Source: Mercurialis annua
Lineage: Eukaryota > Streptophyta > Magnoliopsida > Malpighiales > Euphorbiaceae
DNA length: 64,000 bases
Assembly (NCBI RefSeq): GCF_937616625.2
Contig: NC_065575.1
Location: 32,611,001-32,675,000 of the forward strand
Reading direction: 5' to 3'
Shown: piece after piece, positions 23,831 through 34,519 of the stretch
Position numbering within the stretch: position 1 is the stretch's first letter
Layout: the number at the start of each line of letters is the position of its first letter
Notes under the pieces: model-generated
What the model was told of the DNA's origin: nothing
The model's input: only the letters and a program-made list of their open reading frames with translations
Database searches by the model: none
Position numbers and translations under genes: made by a program

Positions 23831-25107
23831 CTAAACTACGTCATATACAGACGCAGATACCGATGTTTCACATCGACTTCCTGTAAGTAATCCATCTCTT
23901 TCTTCAATTTCCAAAACGTAATATAGGAATTACGTTTGCGATAATTATGTTGTGATGATTATCATATTATTGTTTCTGTAAGTTATATTTATATATATTT
24001 TCTTAGGCACGTATTTAATAACAGCGCTCCCTATAGGTTCTCACTTTCTGGGGTATTATCCAAAAGGCAAAACCTATTACTGACATTCTACTATGCAATG
24101 CAGCAAATATATAAACACAATAATGCAAACACATAAACACAATTACTCAAAGCATATAAATTACTAATACCTGGAGGTGCCTGACGCGGAACGTTAGGTT
24201 CCCTAATAACTATGCCTGTATGTCGGCCCCTAACTGTTCTACCTGAGTTTCGTCCACCTCTTTGTACGAAATAGGGGTTGGTTATGGTTCTAGAGGACGT
24301 ACTGACGTAATCTGGGTGATACTCACGTCTAAAGTAATAAGGTCGTATCGGATCACCCGACCATTCATGCTCTGTTTCAATCCTACGGGCCATTGTAGTA
24401 AGCGTGCTGAAATGTTCGTCCACATGCTCATACAGCTCATCAAACTGAGGTCCTAAGCCCCTGACATATCTACGATTAATGGTCCTATTGCTTTCGTTCA
24501 GATTAGGGACTCCTTCAGCCATCCGCAGAAAATCAGTAGAATACGCTCCTACAGTCAACATCCCTCTAGAAAATGAACGCATCTGCCTTCTAACCTGATT
24601 TAGGGCTATCTGCGCCTGACCGTTAGCTATGTCCGCATCTTCCCTCAAATTGCGGTATCTCCGCACACTTGACCAGAAATAGTCACCTCTGTATTCCTCG
24701 ACATCTAGTTCATCTAACTCTTCTTCTTCTTCGAACTCTTCTTCCTGAGGATTTTCCTCTTCTGCTTCTTCTTCTAATTCTTCTTCTGGATCCTCCTCGG
24801 GATCCTCCTCAGGGTCTTCTTCAAGATCCTCTTCCGGATCTTCCTCCGGTTCCTCTTCCTCTTCTTCGCTGTATTCTATCTCCGGTGAATGCACTCTAAC
24901 TCGATTTCTAGAAGAACTACCTATCTCCGATACAGACATATAGCCATTTTGATATATTTCTGGCGATGCTCCATGATTTGCGTGGAATCCATTCTGATGG
25001 ACCCCAGATGGTTCGCCCACTTCATTATGAAACCCGTTTTGAAATATAGGAGGCGCTTCCTCCCGTTCTTCATCAGCATGCGACTGAGCTCCGTTTTGCC
25101 CAGACAT
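23831..25107 (-). CDS. Gag-like protein of element A, possible two-exon gene
   Basis: The main exon runs from ATG at 25107 to 24171. An acceptor-like tttcttttcag ends one base before the ATG, and a donor CCAG|GTATTA ends the exon. A possible last exon, 23880-23831 (acceptor TTACAG), adds 16 codons and a stop, for 328 residues; unspliced reading ends at 24091 instead. Residues 1-70 are rich in QNG repeats (FQNGFHN, HQNGFHA, YQNGYMS). Residues about 75-130 are an acidic PEED repeat. From about 140 a helix-rich part ends in SRGMLTVGAYSTDFLRMAEG and RRYVRGLGPQFDELYEHV, matching the C-terminal half of retrotransposon Gag (PF03732: QG.sV.eY...F, GL...i). There is no zinc knuckle; a basic RGGRNSGRTVRGRH patch may serve for nucleic acid binding. 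A structural role in particles is inferred. Confidence 0.7.
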
Positions 25108-25614
25108 GCTGAAAAGAAACAATTTCGAACGTAAGCAACCATCTGAGCCCATTTCACACGCAATTCCAAAGTCAGCTTATATAATGCTGTAAACATTTAG
25201 CATTTAATCCAACTGCACGTAATTCGCAAGCAGATAATCACTTAACAATCTCAGTGCTAATAACAAATACTTAACCCTCTCAATCGATCATAATTTGCAA
25301 ACATGTAACCACCTTCTATATCTTAGCATAAGCAACACATACTTAATTGCCTTAGTCGTCTGTATAAACAGATACTATTCACTTACTAACTTAATAGTCC
25401 TGATCCGCGCGCGTAATGCCACGTACTACTAATGCACACATAACACAATTACAGACAACCACGGTATGACTCTTGCTGCAGTAGTCCCTAGGTATACTTA
25501 CTGACAAATACTCTCAGTCAAACAAACAATCTGACAACTCTAGCAGTGGTAACTGGACCAAACTGCTCTCAAACAAACATTGAAACAAACTTGCAGTGGT
25601 AACTGGACCAAACT

Positions 25615-25626
25615 GCTCTGATACCA
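25615..25626 (-). promoter_or_regulatory. Primer-binding site of element A (initiator Met tRNA)
   Basis: TGGTATCAGAGC on the minus strand, four bases inside the 5' LTR, is complementary to the 3' end of plant initiator tRNA-Met. Beyond it a block of about 25 bp (gcagtggtaactggaccaaa) is repeated in direct order, once next to the site and once about 50 bp further in. Confidence 0.9.
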
Positions 25627-25630
25627 ACAT

Positions 25631-28165
25631 TGTCACGACCCAAAACTATTGAGCCGCAACCGGCGCTAGGGAACGGGAGTGGTAGCTCCGGAACCCGTAG
25701 CAAGCCTAAAATCATAATTAATTTTTCGCAAATATAATATAAACAAATAACAACAAACAACGGAAGCAAATATACATATATATAACATATAACCGAATAT
25801 GTACACTAACTGTTTCAAAACCTCGCGGGCTCTAGTTACCGTACCCTGTACGAACTGGCCTCGCGGTACTATATACATCAGTTAGTGTTTCAAACATCTC
25901 ACTGGCATCTGGGGCCGTGGATCATATACAACGTACGTAGCCTATCAAAAAGCATATAGACAAATACAGCAGTCGATATATACAATCAAAATAAACTGCT
26001 GACTAGGCTACTATTCTGTTGACACAGGACCACTACTGCAGCACTCACAGAAGTCAGAAACTAACATATACAGCTGACTTCTGGACTTCAAAATTTGGTC
26101 TCTAGCTAAGTCCACAAGCTAAGCACCTGAAAGACATCAAAGGTGAGGGGTCAGTATTTGGGGAAATACTGAGTGAGTTGACATTTACTAACAGTATTAA
26201 TATAAAAACATAGCATCGCATCTCAAGAAAATGTTAATATAAAATATATAACCATGTATTTGATCCGTACGAAACTAATATCCTAGCATGCGACACATCT
26301 TTCGAATAATCATATATCATTCAACCCAATCGTAAATATCAATTGCGAGTCCAACTCGCTGGTGGCCCAGCCACTAGATACGGGGACTTCCAGGCTACAC
26401 CGTAGCCGAGTTCACTCTGCGTATCTAAATCATAACCCAATAGTAAATTTCATATTCATCATTAGCTTCCAGCTGTGTCAAGTCGTTTCTCAATGCAAAC
26501 ATACTAGACTGACTCGATACTGGTGATCACACAGCCTATTGACACCCAATAGGTAGCTAGTTTCTTCGGATCGCATACTAGTTCTTATATACAGAAATTA
26601 AATAAACGTATAACATTCAATCAACTATATATAATGCGATGCGTGTAAACAGTATATATATGTAAAATAGTTTTAATACATGAAAGTAAAAGTACAACTC
26701 ACAGTGACCGCAATCCAAGAAATGATATGATCGATCTGATAGTATGCTCTCGCTAGTCCGCCTCTACTGACTCCACTACTCGCTGACACGTCTGATAAAT
26801 CGTTAATAGTTAGACGTGATTTTCGTATTCTTGTACGTATAATACTTTTAAGTTTTATGATTTAGTTTCGTTTTATACTTATTTACGTATTCAATATCTC
26901 TAGTCGTATAAACGACTTAGTGAATACTATTTCTCATAATTGAGAATCGCTTAACGTCCTTGACGTTTTCCATTATTATTATTTATCTAAAACGTCGAGC
27001 TAATCTCGAGATTAATGATTCTCAAAGTCCGAAATCCGTCTTTCCACGTCCAATTACCCTAAACGTCCAACACTTAGGTCAATTATAGTTTGTATACGCG
27101 TGGGGGCGAGTTGGGGTGCACATTGTGCGTTTTGGTGGGTGCACGATCGTGCAACTGAGTACACGTTCGTGCACCTCAGGGGTACACGTTCGTGTACTCA
27201 TTGTACACGTTCGTGTACCATGAGAAGTACACGTTCGTGTACTTCAGTACACGATCGTGTACCTTGCTAGGTGCACGTTCGTGTACTTCAAGTACACGTT
27301 CGTGCACCCGTGGTACACGGTCGTGTACCACGTGCACAGCCCCGGAAATCAGATTTTCCGAGGTTTCGCCACAATCCCGACGTGCTAAACATATCCACGC
27401 TCAATACCCATATCTCGGTTTCTTCGAAAACGCCATAATAACCTCAAAACATCAAAATTCAATCCAAAATCATACTCCTATCCAAATCAGCCAATAAATC
27501 ACGTTTTGACCCAATTCTCTAGATATTTACCTCGAAATGAAGCTTAGGATCGATAGAGGACAAGATTCTGAAGAGTTTGCCGCTTGAATCGCTTGAATCG
27601 GACGTCGAACGGAGAAACCGTAAAGAAACGAAGTTGATCGACGGAAAATGAAGCTTCTGGACTCCCACCCTCTGATACCTTCCTTCATTCAAATGGTTTC
27701 CTCTTATATTGAATGGCTAAAAGCCCACTTTGATCCTTGTTCTTTTTGTTTCTTATCATTTATCCTTTAAACTTTTCTTTTATACGATTTAGTCCATAAC
27801 TAAATCGTTAAATTCTTTTATTACGACTTATACGTATTATTTATATCCTATAAATAATACAAAGCCCGATAATAACACTTTCCCGTCAAAATCCCATATT
27901 TCTATTTTCGACACAAAGTGGCTAACTTACCACTTTGGTCCCTGTACTTCATTTTAGACTTTTCTTGACATTTTTCCTATTAATTCCAATTCTAACTTTA
28001 GAATTGAAATATAACCTTAATTTTCTCATAGTTAACTTCTCAAAACCGACCTACTTGAAACTTATTTACTTTATCTTTTCAAAAATTCTTCTGATATCAC
28101 CACTCTGGCGAATCGAAATTGGACACGTGGCCCAATTAAATAATTAAATATTTTGGGGTATTACA
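25631..28165 (-). repeat. 5' LTR of element A
   Basis: 2535 bp. TATA-like tataag near 27709 on the minus strand. It should drive transcription of the element. Confidence 0.9.
27139..27328. repeat. Array of nine CGTTCG palindromes in the 5' LTR of element A
   Basis: Identical copy of the 20338-20527 array. In this LTR it would lie in the 5' leader of the element RNA, some 380 nt downstream of the TATA-like site. Confidence 0.9.
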
Positions 28166-28434
28166 TTTTATATATAGTATAGATAGATATAGATAATAAT
28201 GTTGTTTGCATGCTTCTGCTGATATTTGATATTTACTCCCTCCCTTCCACTTTTATTATTTTAATTTTTTTACTATGTTTTTGAGTAATATTTTATTTTT
28301 ATTTTTATAATTTATTCAAAATATGTATTGATTGAAATAAAAATAAAACTTTATGCATACAATTGACATATTTTAAAGTTTGTGATTAAATTGAAAAAAC
28401 ATATATAGTTTATGAATTTATTTAATATTAAGTG

Positions 28435-28740
28435 AGCGGAGCGGGTTTCGGGAGTGCTCGCCCAAGTTTACGAGTAATTTCGAATCTGATTAGGATTTGA
28501 AAAGTGGAGTCCACCACCTACCTTAACTGGAAAATGAATTTTATACCGACTAGTCAATCTTACGCGCTTATGGATGAGATCATCGTACATCGGATAAAAA
28601 GACCGGGTTCGATGAACACTATCAAAATTCTTATACTTTACTAATCGATTAAATTCATTTATTGGACATATCTGAAATATCTCATCTAATTCATACAAAC
28701 AGTCCACATGATAATGGTGTTCAAAATAGTGTTTGATATT
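28435..28740. mobile_element. LTR remnant of the gtgagcggagcggg family
   Basis: The block begins agtgagcggagcgggtttcg, with gtgctcgcccaa and ggagtccacc following, and aligns with 34520-34740 (gtgagcggaagcgggagtct, gttcgcccaa, ggagtcgcc). This opening is common in plant LTR elements. Only about 300 bp remain here. Confidence 0.55.
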
Positions 28741-29425
28741 TTTTCTATTTTTTAAATTAATGCTTAAGGATTTTTAATTTTAAACTCTTCCCTTACATTT
28801 AAAACTAAAAAAATTAAATTGTTTTTAAATAAAAATTAACAAGCTTTTATTTACTTTTTTACATTTTATATCCACCGGACCCACCACTGCCGCCACCAAC
28901 CGTCGGAGGAGGAGCAAATCTGTTATGCTCCTTCTCGCCTCAGGCGACGAGAAGGAGTAGATCTGCTCCTTCTCGCCTCTGAGAAGAAGCGATAGACGAG
29001 AAGGAGCAGACCCGCTCCTTTCTCGCATGAGAATGAGCACATGCTCCTTCTCGTGTGCTCATTCTCAGGCGAGAAAGGAGCGGCAGCTCCTCCTCTGACG
29101 TTCGATTTTAGGAGGATAGTGGCGGTGGGTCTCGGTGGCGGCAGGTTTTAGTGGTGATTTCCGGCAGTTGGTGGTGGATGGTGGGTGTCAGTGGTGGCAG
29201 TGCGTTAGTATTTTTTTGTTAAAAATAAACTTAAATTAGTGTTAATTTAAGATTTAATTAATATTTAATTAAGATTATTTAGAGTTAATTAAGATTAATT
29301 TTTTTAATTAGGTAATCCATTCTTCTTTTTTGTGCCAGAATGGTGAAATTGATCTGTTTTACTAAATTTTGGATTTTATTGATTCGGTCGTGCCAAGTTG
29401 AGGGGGTGAATTGATCCTTTGTTTT
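28741..29425. mobile_element. TIR element with hairpins, left end not found
   Basis: The right end (gtgccaagttgagggggtga, then gatcctttgtt) matches the right end of the element at 56084-57337. An AT-rich taattaag-type stretch and attaggtaatcc precede it, as in other members. A hairpin array lies at 28928-29090. The left end could not be identified. Confidence 0.5.
28928..29090. repeat. Inverted-repeat array built on ctccttctcg
   Basis: Repeated ctccttctcg and cgagaaggag blocks form nested hairpins, for example 28928-28937 with 28948-28957 and a 13-bp pair ctgctccttctcg/cgagaaggagcag starting at 28963. It resembles in design the array at 56514-57064, with another sequence. Confidence 0.75.
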
Positions 29426-29430
29426 TGAAT

Positions 29431-30436
29431 GAACAAAAGATCGATTTAAGGATCAATTTACCCTGAAAGTTGGCACGAAGTATCAAAGAAGTTAATTTTA
29501 AAAAAACTTGACAAATTCAATCCTAAAGTTGAATGAATTGGGATATTTGAAACTTTTTCTAGCAAAATCAATTAAAATCAGCTAGTTTATCTCATTCACA
29601 AATGACAAAGTTTTGGTTTGTTTCACAAATGGCTATAAAAGATTTCAAATATTCCAAATTGGGTTAAACTAGCCAATTTTGAAAGGTTTAGTTATAACAG
29701 AAAAGATCCGCAAACGTTTGATATTTTATCGAGATTAACTCAAATTTAAATAGACCTTCATATTTGTTTCATTCTTCATATTGGTACTTAAAATTTTTCC
29801 AATCCTAATTTTAATTATTTCCTTATAATTTTAACAGTTGAATAATTATACAATTTTAAAAAAAAAATCAGAAATCTTTTTACAAGTTTTTTCATTTAAA
29901 CCTAAATACACACTTATCTATTAATTGTAATAAACCTAACCTAATTAACCATCCACAACCCCCACCATCATGACAACCACCACCTCCTTTCACCATTTAC
30001 TAATAAAATTCAACGAACTGACAAACAGCAACACGAACAACGGAGTGGCAGCAGGATCCTGTCGTTCATCAGCAGTGAGGAGGAGCAACAAAAGGCGAGC
30101 AACAACAGTGGTCGACGTCTTCTGTTCTTTTCCAGCACTTGCAATTACATCGTTGCCGGAAGCATTGGGTTCGTCAAGCTGATGAAGAATGCAAGAAAAG
30201 GTTCAAACTGTTGCTCCTTCTTTTGTCAAGCCAATGCGTTTTCTTTTTAATTTTTCTTTTTGGTTTTTCTATTTGCAGATGGTGGACGAAGGCGAACGAT
30301 GGTAGATCAAATCTTTTTTTTTTCGTCAAACCTTTTTGAACTAATTAGAGTTGATGGTGGAGGAAATGAAAATTTAATGGTATGATGCGCAGTAGCAGCA
30401 GGTCAACAGAATAAGAGAAAAAAGAGATGGTGAATT
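29431..30436. mobile_element. TIR element end joined to a gene-like segment, copy 1
   Basis: gaacaaaagatc...ttggcacgaagtatcaaag at 29431-29490 is the left end of the 56084-type TIR family. It is followed from about 29660 by a 770-bp segment repeated at 33225-34000. The segment has an exon-like stretch ending LMKNARK before a donor-like AAAAG|GTTCAA and, about 90 bp on, an acceptor-like ctatttgcag followed by ATGGTGGACGAAGG. This looks like a captured host-gene fragment with its intron, as in Pack-MULEs, but I do not recognise the protein and the right end of the element is missing. Confidence 0.4.
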
Positions 30437-30990
30437 GTTACAATTATAAGTGAACGTTAATAAACACTAAGATAAAAAATTAACTCTAACATTTGATAAC
30501 TTTTAAAAATGAGAAAATTATAATAAATATTTTTATAAAATTGTAAAATGTTTTTATTTTAGTTTATTTCTTACTAACTCTCTATTAATATTATAATATT
30601 ACCAACACATAGAAACATAAGTTAAATTATATGTCATGTCAAAGATGATAATTATTTTAAAGAGAGAGCAATTCACATTTACTTTAATCATTTTATTTAT
30701 TTTCTCAAAAAAAGCAAATTAGTCGCTTGTAGTTTTTTTTTCTTTTTCGAATGTTGTTGATGATCTAGTTTTATCGTTGCATATAGCCATCTATTTATTT
30801 GTATTATTTTAATTTTATAAAATATAACAAATAACCAATCTCTTTTTTTTATTAATTAAATTTTATCAACAAAGTATATCAAATTCAATTTATCTCAAAC
30901 AAATAATAGAAAATGGATTGAAGATGTTTCAACAATAAAAATAAAATCGTTTATATTAACTATAATAGTTTTATTTTTATCTTTTTGTAG
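30437..30990. repeat. Dispersed AT-rich repeat, copy 1
   Basis: Aligns with 48475-49600 from tgttacaattataag to the caacaataaaaataaaat block. The second copy is longer because it contains a MITE and another 200-bp insert. Non-coding. Element class not determined. Confidence 0.6.
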
Positions 30991-31009
30991 TTGATAATGT
31001 AGTAGTAAT

Positions 31010-31703
31010 ATCGGTTAGCGAAGCAACCTCACCAAGAACGAGCATCACTAAGTCAAGTAAAAGGACGACTGATGTAGATATAGAACAATGAGAATGAACC
31101 TCGGAACATAAGATCCGAGATAACCAGGACATCAGTGGGTGATGGTCACCGAATCCTTGAAAAATAGCCCGAGGCTATAGAGCGGACAATCGTCGGGTTA
31201 CCTAAGATACGAAGCTTAATATACCGAGATAGTAAAGCATAAGGGCTCGCGCGGTGAAAAATCGTATGTCGGCCTCGCGAATCATTCCTTAAGGGGTAAG
31301 TACAGCTAACCAGATGACATACCCAGATCGCCCAACACTTTTGGGGACCACAGAAGATTCTCTGACAACATGAGAAGAATGTCCCCCGCTCAGAGCGCAC
31401 CTACCAAACCGCTCCGAATGAAGCAGAATAAGACACCTCAGCATAACAGAAAAGTGGGGACCAAGAGAGGAGAGGAAAAGCACAGCTCAACAGAGTTTTC
31501 ACGGGTGGAACTATTAAAATCACATTATGTGCAAACCCTAAGGTACTTTTCTTTTCTGGCCATTCTTCTTCTTCTTTCCCCATAGAAAACTGACTAGACT
31601 GTCGGAGCGGACATCAGGTGACCCCCACCGGTGTTCCTTCTTGCCCTTCTGTTTAGTGCTTTCAGGTCCTTGACAGCTTGGAGTTCGGTGGTGATTTATC
31701 TCT
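31010..31703 (+). repeat. Probable 5' LTR of the gag-protease pseudogene element
   Basis: The stretch lies directly before a primer-site motif and has no reading frame of note. Left boundary uncertain; no second LTR copy found in the window. Confidence 0.5.
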
Positions 31704-31721
31704 TGGCGCCGTCTGTGAGAA
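31704..31721 (+). promoter_or_regulatory. Primer-binding site motif tggcgccgtctgtgagaa
   Basis: TGGCGCC-type primer sites directly after the 5' LTR are typical of plant Tat/Retand/Athila-like Ty3/gypsy elements. It fixes the plus orientation of the remnant that follows. Confidence 0.7.
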
Positions 31722-31744
31722 TCGAATCAACGAGCTTTAACCCA

Positions 31745-33151
31745 ACAACCAGGAGAAAGTTTGAAGGACTTCGTGTCTAGGTTCAACGATAAAGCAATAA
31801 TGGTAGAGGAATTGATTGTAGACATGGTTATAGATGCGATGAAGGATAACACAACGATGCATTCATTCTAAGATAGTTTGATTACTAACCCGGTGGACAC
31901 TTATCTTGATCTGATGAGTCGGGCATGGAATTATATCAACCTAGATGAAGAGAGGAAGCGGAAGGCTAGCACGGCCACAACGAACTCGTGGAATAAGCAA
32001 TCTAATTCCGTCGGTAGTGGAAGAAATCAGGAGAGATACCGATTTTTGAATGAGCAACCAGGTGTTAAGGGGCCAAACCGAGCTATGGTCTAAGCAACCA
32101 GTCGGGATATGGAAGTGGAAATGGGTTTATCGGAGGAGGAAACTCACAGTCGGGGTACAACCATACTGGTATCCTAGTTCAGCCGAGCTTTAGTATTAAC
32201 GGAGGTGCCCAAGGTTATATTGACCGGAACGGAGTAGAAAGGTTTTACGTCCCACTCAACAGCCCAAGAGAAACAATTCTTATGCGGATCAAAAACAGCA
32301 ATGAGGATATCGTCTATCCTCCTAAACTTTACAAAGGAGATAAGTCGAGGTACTGCAAGTTCCATTCAAGTTATGGGCACCCAACTGAAGAATGTAGTCA
32401 CTTGAGAAGAGAGATAGACAAAATGGTGCGTAGCGGAAGGCTCAAGAACTTTGTGCAAGAGAAGGCACAAGGGGGAACACATAAGAAACAATAAGGAAGA
32501 GTAGAACCTAGCGGGAGTCGGGAGGAAGCCCTTCCGGCTAAAAGAACACATATTTCGGGGGTGATCAATACTATCTCGGGGGGTACGACAGTGTCCGAAT
32601 TATCGAGAAGGAGGAAGAAGAAGAAGCTTGTTATGTTGGTATCAAGTGAGGCCCCTTGGCCTAGAATTGTTTTTAATACAGATGATGGGAAAGGCTTGGA
32701 ATTCCCTTATAAGGATGCTTTGTTGATTTCGGCTATAGTCCAAACCAGATGGGTTAAACAATTGCTTGCGGATGACGGGAGTTCAATAAACTTACCGACT
32801 TTGTCAGTGTTTTTAGAGAATGGGAGGAGCTAAGGCTGACCTTCGACCTATGAATGTGCCATTACTTGGATTAGGTGGAATCCCGGTAAATCCGGAAGGA
32901 ATGATTGAGCTAAATCTAGAACTTGGAGTGAAAGTGCCATAGAAAGATGGCAGAGAAGTAGTCTTGGCGGAACCAACACGAAAGGTAAAAACTCTTTTTA
33001 TGATTGTTGATATGTCGTTGGCTTATAACGGTATTCTAGGTAGGCCGATGTTGTATAACACCAGAGCTACCACCTGTATACGATACTTAATGTTGAAAAT
33101 CCCGACAGAGAAGGTGGTGATTACCATCAAAGGTAATAAAACTTCAACTTA
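31745..33151 (+). pseudogene. Ty3/gypsy gag-protease pseudogene (Tat/Retand-like)
   Basis: Broken reading frames give, in order, the gag end (QQPGESLKDFVSRFN, then an in-frame TAA, then LITNPVDTYLDLMSRAWNYI), a zinc knuckle (CKFHSSYGHPTEEC, about 32353-32394) followed by LRREIDKMV, and both halves of an aspartic protease: LLADDGSS (usual LVDxGSS) near 32765 and AYNGILGRPML near 33020. At least two stops (31869 and 32492 areas) and two frame changes are present. Only about 25 bp separate the primer site from the gag C-terminal half, so the gag N-terminus has been deleted, and everything after the protease is lost. Not functional. It is unrelated in sequence to the gag of elements A and B. Confidence 0.8.
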
Positions 33152-33224
33152 AAAATGACAAAAAATGGAGTAAACTAGCCGATTTTAAAAAGTTTAATGG
33201 ATAGAAAAGGTTTCAAATACAAAA

Positions 33225-34000
33225 AATGGAGTAATCTAGCCGATTTTGAAAAGTTTAGTTATAACTGACAAAATCCGCAAATGTTTAGTATTTTATTGGG
33301 ATTTAAATAGACCTTCATATTTTTTTCATTCTTCACATTAGAACTTAAGATTTTTCCAATCTTAGTTTTAATTATTTTCTTATAATTTTAAAAGTTGAAT
33401 AATTATGTCATTTTTTAAAGAAAATCAGAAACCTTTTTATATTTTTTTTCACTTAAACCTAAATACACATTCACCTATTAACTATGATAAACCTAACCGA
33501 ATTAACCATCCACAATCCCCACCACTATGACAACCACCACCTCTTTTCACCATCTACCAATTAAATTCAACGAAATGACGAATAACAGCAAGAAGAAGAA
33601 GTGGCATTAGGATCATGTTGTTCATCAGCGGCGAGGAGGAGCAACAAAAGGCGAGCAACAACAGTGGTCGATCTCTTTTGTTCTTCTCCGGCACATGCAA
33701 TTACATTGTTACTGAAAGCATTGGGTTCGTCAAGCTGATGAAGAATGCAAGAAGAGGTTCAAACCGCTGCTCCTTCTTTCTTTTTGGTTTTTCTATTTGC
33801 AGATGGTGGACGAAGGCGAACGATGGTAGAGCAAGTCTTTTTTCTATTTCGGCAAACCTTTTTGAACTCATTAGCCTGATTATCTCGATACGAAAGCAGA
33901 CGCAGCTGATGGTGGAGGAAATGAAAACTTGGTGGTATGGTGTGCAGTAGTAGCAGTAGTAGGTCAACAGAATAAGAGAAGAAAAAGATGGTGAATTAGG
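33225..34000 (+). repeat. Gene-like repeated segment, copy 2
   Basis: Second copy of the 29660-30433 segment. The exon-like part reads SGEEEQQKASNNSGRSLLFF and ends LMKNARR before a GT, with the ctatttgcag acceptor-like site about 60 bp on. It directly follows the truncated protease and precedes an AT-rich stretch like that of the hairpin TIR family. The coding frame is preserved between the copies over about 50 codons, with intron length differing by roughly 30 bp. Confidence 0.5.
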
Positions 34001-34519
34001 TGAATTAGAGTTTATTTTGAGATAATTAGGTTAATTAATGTTTATTTATGGTAATTAGGTTTTAATTAGGGTAATAATTAAAATTTAATTAGAGTTTAAT
34101 TAGAATTTTAATTAGAATAAATTATAATTAATTAGATTTAATTAGGTAATCCGCTCTCTGATTTTGTCAGAAGAGTGTTTTTTAAACGGTATGCGAAAAT
34201 CAGATCTTTTTTATCCGATTTAATACTAATTATTAACAATAGTTTCTAGTGATTTTATAATAATGTTGTTTGAGGGCATCTCCAATCCAACTCTAAATAT
34301 GAGTTGGGTTCTACCAATTAGAGTTAATCAACTCCAATTCAACTCTATGAACTCACTTATTTAGGATTTTGAACAATTTACTCTGCATGTAGAGTTTCAC
34401 TATTCGTTACTCTATAGGATTAGTTTGTATTTTTTCAATTTTACAAATTACTTATTTAGCCTATTTACTTTAATTTATACAATTATATCCTATGACAAAT
34501 AATGTATTCAAATATTATT
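34001..34519. other. AT-rich tail and half of a Harbinger-like MITE
   Basis: 34001-34150 repeats ttaattag-type words, as in the TIR elements. From 34268 gggcatctccaatccaactc matches the end of Harbinger-type MITEs, but the other end is missing; the LTR remnant starting at 34520 may have cut it. Confidence 0.5.

Larger units (their letters stand above)
18830..28165 (-). mobile_element. LTR element A: full-length, gag-only Ty3/gypsy-type element
   Basis: A 9336-bp element on the minus strand with LTRs 25631-28165 (5') and 18830-21365 (3'), flanked by a perfect 5-bp duplication tttta (18825-18829 and 28166-28170). The primer site TGGTATCAGAGC and the purine tract are in place. The purine tract is preceded by ttcgaggacgaattttt, a motif seen at the end of pol in Tekay-like chromoviruses. 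The 4265-bp interior codes only for a gag-like protein; no protease, reverse transcriptase, RNase H or integrase was found. This fits the TR-GAG/LARD type of non-autonomous element. The LTRs differ by eye in three substitutions and one 1-bp indel, so insertion is recent. Confidence 0.9.
18303..28183 (-). mobile_element. Non-autonomous Helitron, inner copy, split by LTR element A
   Basis: Read on the minus strand it starts TCTATACTATATATAAAA (from 28183), is split at 28170/18829 by element A and ends with the hairpin acgtgc-ata-gcacgt (18330-18316), nine more bases, then CTAG (18306-18303). A precedes the start and T follows the end, the A^T target of Helitrons. Without element A it is about 540 bp and non-coding. 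It sits between bases 4 and 5 of the outer copy, giving a head-to-tail pair. Confidence 0.75.

Noticed and set aside
24669..24899. Leu/Pro-rich protein on the plus strand
   Set aside because: It is the antisense reading of the acidic PEED repeat of the gag-like gene.
31146..31585. Overlapping frames of 60-85 codons before the gag-protease pseudogene
   Set aside because: They lie in the probable LTR before the primer site and have no similarity to known proteins.
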